Assembly (NCBI GenBank): GCA_028290925.1
Contig: JAQGIX010000250.1
Coordinates: 1 to 10,284, forward strand
Origin: Phenylobacterium sp.
GTDB lineage: Bacteria > Pseudomonadota > Alphaproteobacteria > Caulobacterales > Caulobacteraceae
Direction: 5' to 3'
DNA length: 10,284 nt
Shown: positions 6,188 through 10,284 of the stretch, piece after piece
Layout of the letters: each line of letters opens with the position of its first letter
How positions within the stretch are numbered: position 1 is the stretch's first letter
Translations under genes and position numbers: made by a program
The notes under the pieces: model-generated
Told to the model about the DNA's origin: nothing
What the model saw: only the letters and a program-made list of their open reading frames with translations
Databases searched by the model: none

Positions 6188-6931
6188 ATGTCCCGCTCCG
6201 ACCTCGCCCGGCTGATCGCCGAGGCCCGCCGCGTGGTGGTGTTCACCGGGGCGGGGATCTCCACCGAATCCGGCATCCCGGACTTCCGCTCGCCCGGCGG
6301 CGTCTGGAGCAAGATGAAGCCGATCTACTTCCAGGACTTCGTCTCCGACCCGGCCAAGCGCCGCGAGGCCTGGGAGCGGGCCTTCAGCGGCCGCGCCGGC
6401 TGGACGGGCCGCCAGCCCAACGCCGGCCACCATGCGGTGGCCCGGCTGGTCGCCCAGGGCAAGGCCACCGCGGTGATCACCCAGAACGTCGACAACCTGC
6501 ACCAGGATAGCGGCGTGCCGCCGGAGCGGATCGTCGAGCTGCACGGCAACGCCAGCTACGCCAAGTGCCTGGAATGCGGCGAGCGGCACGAGCTGGCCGA
6601 GCTGAAGGACAGCTTCCTGAAGGCCGGCGAGATCCCCTACTGCCGGGCGTGCGGCGGCCTGGTGAAGACCGCCACCGTATCCTTCGGCCAGCCCATGCCC
6701 GAGGCCGAGATGCGGCGCGCCGAGGCCGAGACGCTCAGCTGCGACCTGTTCCTGGTGCTGGGCTCCTCGCTGGTGGTCTATCCGGCGGCCGGCTTCCCGG
6801 CGCTCGCCAAGCGCAACGGCGCGAGGCTGGCCATCGTCAACCGCGAGCCCACCGACCTCGACGGCCTGGCCGACCTGGTGCTGCACGACGAGATCGGCCC
6901 GGCGATGAGCGGCGTCGTGCCGGCCAATTGA
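6188..6931 (+). CDS. Sir2-family NAD-dependent protein deacylase (CobB/NpdA-like)
   Basis: Removes acyl groups from lysine side chains, consuming NAD+ and releasing nicotinamide and O-acyl-ADP-ribose. The protein has 247 residues, normal for bacterial sirtuins. The NAD-binding GAGISTESGIPDFRSP is at 21-36, TQNVDNLH at 98-105 with N100 and D102, and the catalytic His in HGN at H119. The structural zinc site is intact (C127, C130, C152, C155), followed by FGQPMP (166-171), GSSLVVYPAAG (192-202) and NREPTDLD (218-225). I do not see the Tyr/Arg pair used by desuccinylating class III sirtuins at the expected place, so deacetylase activity is more likely; this is an inference. The ATG is preceded by AGGA with a 7-nt spacer. 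It follows the BON gene by 32 bp. No Argonaute, HerA or TIR partner is adjacent, so a defence role is unlikely. Confidence 0.96.
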   Translation: MSRSDLARLIAEARRVVVFTGAGISTESGIPDFRSPGGVWSKMKPIYFQDFVSDPAKRREAWERAFSGRAGWTGRQPNAGHHAVARLVAQGKATAVITQNVDNLHQDSGVPPERIVELHGNASYAKCLECGERHELAELKDSFLKAGEIPYCRACGGLVKTATVSFGQPMPEAEMRRAEAETLSCDLFLVLGSSLVVYPAAGFPALAKRNGARLAIVNREPTDLDGLADLVLHDEIGPAMSGVVPAN

Positions 6932-7019
6932 GCCGCCGCAATCCCGCCATCGGAGATTGACATCAGGCCCGGCCCGCCGTTCAGCAGGTCACCCTCAACA
7001 ATCGGTATCGCCCGAGCCC

Positions 7020-7499
7020 ATGTGGACATCCCCAGCCTCTTCCCGCCGCGTCCTGGTCCTGGCCGCGGTCGCCGCCGCGGCCGGCCTCGGCGGCTGCACC
7101 CATAGCCTCGATCCCACCCTCAGCCGGGCGGTGGCCGACGCCCGCGCCCACCGCGACGTGACGCACACCGCCGCCTGTCCGGCCCTGAGCTCGCCGGTCA
7201 GCGTCGGCTTCGCGTTCAGCGAATCCAGCCTGAACGAGCTGGCCACGCCGGCGCTGGAGTCCGCCGGCCTGCAGCTCACCTGTCATCCGCAGGTCTCGGC
7301 GCTGATCGTCGGCCAGTCCGACGGCCATGGCACGGACGCCGAGCAGCGCCAGCTCGCCCAGGCCCGCGCCGAGGCCGTGGCGCAGGACCTGCGCGGGCGG
7401 GGGATCGTCGCAGGACGGCTGCAGACCCAGGTGCAGGGGACCGCCCCGGTGGGCGACGCGGGGCGCCTGGTGGTGCTCGCCGAAGGGCGGCGCTGGTAG
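7020..7499 (+). CDS. OmpA-like domain lipoprotein
   Basis: A 159-residue predicted lipoprotein. Residues 1-26 form a lipoprotein signal peptide: RR (9-10), hydrophobic VLVLAAVAAAAG, and lipobox LGGC with C26 as the lipidated residue. T27 at the +2 position fits outer-membrane sorting. Residues about 60-155 resemble a short OmpA C-terminal peptidoglycan-binding domain: FAFSESSLNELA (64-75), VGQSDGHGT (97-105) with D101, and LAQARAEAVAQDLRGRGI (112-129) with R116, the Asp and Arg that contact diaminopimelate in this fold. The domain is divergent (GQSD for GHTD, and no Asn before the helix), so binding is likely but not assured. C53 and C88 could form a disulfide. The ATG at 7020 is chosen because it starts a proper signal peptide; the 21 upstream codons in frame do not. 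A TTGACA at 6957-6962 lies upstream without a convincing -10. Confidence 0.82.
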   Translation: MWTSPASSRRVLVLAAVAAAAGLGGCTHSLDPTLSRAVADARAHRDVTHTAACPALSSPVSVGFAFSESSLNELATPALESAGLQLTCHPQVSALIVGQSDGHGTDAEQRQLAQARAEAVAQDLRGRGIVAGRLQTQVQGTAPVGDAGRLVVLAEGRRW

Positions 7500-7522
7500 G
7501 CGCCCGGCGACTCCAACTTCGC

Positions 7523-7552
7523 CGTCATCCTCCGGTCGAGCGGAGGATGACG
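7523..7552. terminator. Bidirectional stem-loop between convergent genes
   Basis: CGTCATCCTCCG (7523-7534) and CGGAGGATGACG (7541-7552) form a 12-bp perfect stem with a 6-nt loop. It lies 23 bp after the lipoprotein stop and 32 bp after the dehydrogenase stop on the other strand, so it can end both transcripts. Neither side has a clear U-tract. Confidence 0.7.
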
Positions 7553-7584
7553 ACTATGGGACGGGCCGGAGAACGCGGCGCGCG

Positions 7585-9033
7585 CTAGCCGTGCACCAGA
7601 ACGCTCTTGATGTTGACGAACTCGTGGATGCCGAACTCCGAGCATTCGCGGCCGTAGCCGGAGTGCTTGACGCCGCCGAACGGCAGCCGTGGGTCGGAGC
7701 GGACATTGGCGTTGACGAAGCTCACGCCGGACTCGAGCTCCTCGGCGGCGATGCGTTCGCCGCGCGCCAGGTCGGTGGTCAGCACGCCGGACCCCAGGCC
7801 GAAGCGTGAAGCGTTGGCGATGGCGATCGCCTCGGCCTCGTCGCGCGCCTCGATCACCGCCGCCACCGGCCCGAACACCTCGTCGTCATGGGCCGGCATG
7901 CCGGGCTTCACATCGGTCAGCACGGTCGGCGGATACCAGGCGCCGGGCCGGTCCGGGACCTCTCCGCCGGTCAGCAGCCTGGCGCCGGCCGCCACGCTCC
8001 TGGCCACCTGGTCGTGGATGTGGTCGCGGGCCTCGGCGCTCTGCATGGGGCCGAGCCGGGTGGCCGGATCGCGCGGGTCGCCCATCTGGAAGGCCTGCAT
8101 CTTGCCGACCAGGGCGCGCTCGAAGGCCTCGCGGAGTTCGCGGACCACGATGAAGCGCTTGCCGGCGATGCAGCTCTGGCCGCCGTTGACCATCCGGGCG
8201 GTGGCGCAGACCTCGGCGGCCTGGTCCACATCGGCGTCGGCCAGGACCACATAGGCGTCCGAGCCGCCCAGCTCGAGCACGCACTTCTTCAGCACCCCGC
8301 CGGCGGCGGTCGCCACCTGCCGGCCGGAATCGACGCTGCCGGTCAGGGTGACGGCGGCGATGTTGTCGTCCTCGATCAGGCCCTTGACCTCGCGGCCGGG
8401 GATCAGGGCGGTGCGGAACAGGTCCTCAGGGAAACCCGCCTCGCGGAACACGCTCTCGATGGCCAGCGCGCAGCCCGGCACGTTGGACGCGTGCTTCAGC
8501 ACCGCGGCGTCGGCGGCCATCAGGGTCGGGGCGGCGAAGCGGAAGACCTGCCAGAACGGGAAGTTCCAGGGCATCACCGCCAGCACCACGCCCAGCGGAT
8601 TGAAGGTGACGAAGGCCCGAGACGCATTCGGGGGGCCGCCCATGTCCACCGGCCGCCGCGCCAGGAAGCCCTCCGCGTGCTCGGCGAAGTAGTCGCAGTT
8701 GGCCGCGCACTTCTCGACCTCGGCCAGGCCCTCGGTGCGGGTCTTGCCCATCTCGGCGGTCATCAGCTCGGCGAACTCGTCCTGGCGCCGCCGCAAGGTC
8801 GCAGCCGCCGCGCGCATCGACGCCGCGCGCTCGGCGAAGGACGTCCGCCGCCAGCCCTGCCAGGCGCTGCGGGCGGCGCGCGCCAGGCCGCGGGCGTCCT
8901 CGAGGGTGTGGCCTTCGTAGGTGCGGCCCGGCTGGCCCGTGGCGGGGTCGGTGGTGGTCAGGGTGGGACGCGTCGCGGCGGCTGCGCCGCTCGCAGGGGC
9001 ATGACCGCGCTCGGGTTGGATGCGCTCGTCCAT
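7585..9033 (-). CDS. NAD(P)-dependent succinate-semialdehyde dehydrogenase, Sad/YneI-like
   Basis: Aldehyde dehydrogenase superfamily enzyme, most likely oxidising succinate semialdehyde to succinate at the end of GABA or related amine degradation. It has 482 residues. All core residues are present: N157 in MPWNFPFWQV, K180 in LKHASNV, TGSVDSGR (231-238) in the Rossmann fold, E254 in LELGGSD, the catalytic C288 in GGQSCIAGKR, and E385 in EVFGP. The segments LKKCVLELGGSD, MGDPRDP and PFGGVKHSGYGRE match E. coli Sad (YneI) better than GabD from memory, so NAD may be preferred. Residues 1-25 are an Ala/Pro-rich extension before the conserved DPATGQP. The ATG at 9033 has GAAGG 7 nt upstream. No GABA transaminase or transporter is adjacent, so the substrate is an inference. 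CGGGT-type inverted repeats lie in its upstream region. Confidence 0.94.
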   Translation of the reverse strand: MDERIQPERGHAPASGAAAATRPTLTTTDPATGQPGRTYEGHTLEDARGLARAARSAWQGWRRTSFAERAASMRAAAATLRRRQDEFAELMTAEMGKTRTEGLAEVEKCAANCDYFAEHAEGFLARRPVDMGGPPNASRAFVTFNPLGVVLAVMPWNFPFWQVFRFAAPTLMAADAAVLKHASNVPGCALAIESVFREAGFPEDLFRTALIPGREVKGLIEDDNIAAVTLTGSVDSGRQVATAAGGVLKKCVLELGGSDAYVVLADADVDQAAEVCATARMVNGGQSCIAGKRFIVVRELREAFERALVGKMQAFQMGDPRDPATRLGPMQSAEARDHIHDQVARSVAAGARLLTGGEVPDRPGAWYPPTVLTDVKPGMPAHDDEVFGPVAAVIEARDEAEAIAIANASRFGLGSGVLTTDLARGERIAAEELESGVSFVNANVRSDPRLPFGGVKHSGYGRECSEFGIHEFVNIKSVLVHG

Positions 9034-9061
9034 GGGATCGCCTTCGTGGCTTAGAGGCCCC

Positions 9062-9101
9062 GCGGGTCAAACCCGCCGGACGAGGCCGGGTTCCCGACCC
9101 G
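9062..9101. promoter_or_regulatory. Two CGGGT/ACCCG inverted repeats, operator-like
   Basis: CGGGT (9063-9067) with ACCCG (9071-9075), extended to 6-bp arms as GCGGGT-CAA-ACCCGC, is followed by CGGGT (9087-9091) with ACCCG (9097-9101). The four half-sites lie 29-72 bp upstream of the dehydrogenase ATG, in the divergent region shared with the metalloprotease gene. They could be an operator for a dimeric repressor or hairpins in the dehydrogenase 5' leader. Confidence 0.4.
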
Positions 9102-9130
9102 CGTGCGACATCTGCGCCCGCCGGCTTTCG

Positions 9131-9162
9131 TTGACAACTCGTAAGCGGTAAGCCGCCATAAT
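9131..9162 (+). promoter_or_regulatory. Possible promoter of the metalloprotease gene
   Basis: A perfect TTGACA (9131-9136) is followed by CATAAT (9157-9162) in the most AT-rich part of the divergent region. The 20-nt spacer is longer than the usual 16-18, so one element may be wrong. A short direct repeat, GTAAGC-G-GTAAGC (9141-9153), lies between them and could be a regulator site. Confidence 0.35.
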
Positions 9163-9198
9163 CACTGAGTTTAAGGGCGTTCGGTCGGGGGTTGGGGC

Positions 9199-10284
9199 AT
9201 GCCATTGGTTCCGGAGGCGGTGGCCCTGCCCGGCAGCGGCCTGGTGTTCATCAACTACTACGACAGCACGGTCACCGACGCTTACCGAATCGCGGCCATC
9301 CAGGCCGAGAACTACCTCCAGAGCCATTTCACCAACCCGGTGACCATCAGCGTCAGCTTCCAGTTGCAGCCGCTCGCCGCCACCGCCGCGGCGTCGAATT
9401 CCTTCTCGCTGATCAGCGTCAGCTACGCGACCCTCACCGCGGCGCTGCGAAGCCACGCGGTGACCGCCGACGATTTCCTGGCGGTGAACGGCCTGCCGGC
9501 GGCCGACCCGTCCGGCGGCGTCGGCTTCTCCATCCCGGTGTCCGAGGCGCGCATCCTTGGGCTCGCGGCGCAGACCAACAGCCTGGACGTCACCGTCACC
9601 CTCAACAGCAACCTCGCCTGGACCTTCGGCCAGGACGCGGTGGGCGCGATCGAGCACGAGATCACCGAGGGCGGCTTCGGCCGCATCGGCAGCCTGGGGA
9701 TCCAGAGCAGCAAGTGGCGTCCGATGGACCTGTTCCGGTTCAACGTGGACGGGACGCGCGACTTCACGGGCGGGGCGGACGGCGCCGCGACCTTCTTCGG
9801 CCTGGACAGCGCCCACGTCACCGCCCTGCGGTTCCACGCCTCGATCAGTGCGGCCGGCGTGGACGACGGCGCGGACCTGGCCGACTGGAGCGGAACCCAC
9901 GGCGACTCCTTCGGACCCGGCGGCCCGAACGCGCCCGGCTCGGTCTCCGACACCGACCTGCGGGTGCTGGACATCCTGGGCTGGAACTCGACGGCCTTCG
10001 CGCCGGCGGCGGACGAGTTCGCGAGCAGCCTGACCGACGCCAGCCATCCGTTCGGCCAACTGACGCCCGGCGGCTCGGCGACCGGCGCCCTGCAGTCGGC
10101 GGGCGACCGCGACTGGTTCCAGGTGCGGCTGCAGGCGGGGCTCTCCTACACCATCAACCTGACCGGCCACGCGGGCGGCGGCGGCTCGCTGGCCGACCCC
10201 TTCCTGCGGCTGCACGACGCCGGCGGCGCGGTGCTGGCCTCCAACGACGACATCGTCGACGGGTCCAATCCGGATTCGAAGATC
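9199..10284 (+). CDS. NF038122-type secreted metalloprotease, 3'-truncated by window edge
   Basis: The frame is open from this ATG to the last base (362 codons visible). A zinc-protease-like motif IEHEITEGGFGRIG (151-164; H153, E154, E157) is followed by PMDLFRF (175-181), DWSGTHGDSFG (229-239) and SDTDLRVLDILGWN (250-263). This order is what I associate with the NF038122 metalloprotease family, where the motif is usually HEISEVMGR. From about 271 a second domain begins: GDRDWFQVRLQAGLSYTINL (302-321) and DPFLRLHDAGGAVLASNDD (333-351) are typical of PPC-like, calcium-associated domains in RTX proteins. There is no N-terminal signal peptide, which fits type I secretion with a C-terminal signal; that part and any RTX repeats would be past the window. 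The ATG has GGGGG (9187-9191) 7 nt upstream. The substrate is unknown, and protease activity is inferred from the motif alone. Confidence 0.85.
   Translation, partial: MPLVPEAVALPGSGLVFINYYDSTVTDAYRIAAIQAENYLQSHFTNPVTISVSFQLQPLAATAAASNSFSLISVSYATLTAALRSHAVTADDFLAVNGLPAADPSGGVGFSIPVSEARILGLAAQTNSLDVTVTLNSNLAWTFGQDAVGAIEHEITEGGFGRIGSLGIQSSKWRPMDLFRFNVDGTRDFTGGADGAATFFGLDSAHVTALRFHASISAAGVDDGADLADWSGTHGDSFGPGGPNAPGSVSDTDLRVLDILGWNSTAFAPAADEFASSLTDASHPFGQLTPGGSATGALQSAGDRDWFQVRLQAGLSYTINLTGHAGGGGSLADPFLRLHDAGGAVLASNDDIVDGSNPDSKI

Noticed and set aside
6188..6931. Sir2 gene as part of an anti-phage system
   Set aside because: The protein has the intact zinc module and stand-alone deacylase length. 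No Argonaute, HerA, TIR or SLOG-domain partner is nearby, and its neighbours are stress and envelope genes.
7888..9054. 388-codon plus-strand frame opposite the dehydrogenase
   Set aside because: Shadow of the dehydrogenase: no motif, and the minus-strand product has every catalytic residue.
9067..10215. 382-codon minus-strand frame opposite the metalloprotease
   Set aside because: Arg/Val/Gly-rich shadow product, and it would read through the divergent promoter region. The plus-strand frame has clear protease and PPC-like motifs.

Overview
The window reads as ordinary chromosomal DNA of a high-GC alphaproteobacterium, most likely in the Caulobacteraceae (Caulobacter/Phenylobacterium type). 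This is judged from the very strong G/C third-position bias, the protein flavours, a Caulobacter-style promoter before the YggT-family gene and GGAAC-type stress promoters. It is a judgement from memory of these families, not a database result. I see no insertion sequence, prophage, CRISPR array or conjugation gene.

Layout. 1-2394 (+) is polA, missing its first ~130 codons at the window edge. It converges on a minus-strand pair: a calcineurin-like metallophosphoesterase (3763-4554) followed by an exported protein of unknown function (2500-3720). The 105 bp between the convergent stop codons are almost entirely a perfect 48-bp direct repeat. Upstream of the phosphatase, also on the minus strand, is tRNA-Ala(CGC) with its own promoter (4677-4793). 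Divergent from the tRNA, 4878-5464 (+) holds a tight pair: a YggT-family membrane protein and a DUF167/YggU protein. A 277-bp leader with two identically spaced GGAAC-N16-GGTT elements then precedes a BON-domain protein (5742-6155) and a Sir2-family deacylase (6188-6931), probably one transcript. A small OmpA-like lipoprotein follows (7020-7499). A 12-bp perfect stem-loop separates it from a convergent Sad/YneI-like succinate-semialdehyde dehydrogenase (7585-9033, -). After a divergent promoter region, a secreted-type metalloprotease with a PPC-like domain starts at 9199 (+) and runs off the window.

How the parts relate. Most units are independent housekeeping or envelope genes. The best functional inference is that the BON and Sir2 genes are under general-stress (EcfG/SigT-type) control. 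The least-known items are the exported protein at 2500-3720 and the edge metalloprotease. No clearly novel multi-gene system is visible. The points most worth checking are the tandem stress-type promoters, the duplicated repeat between convergent genes, the near-leaderless YggT promoter and the operator-like repeats before the dehydrogenase.
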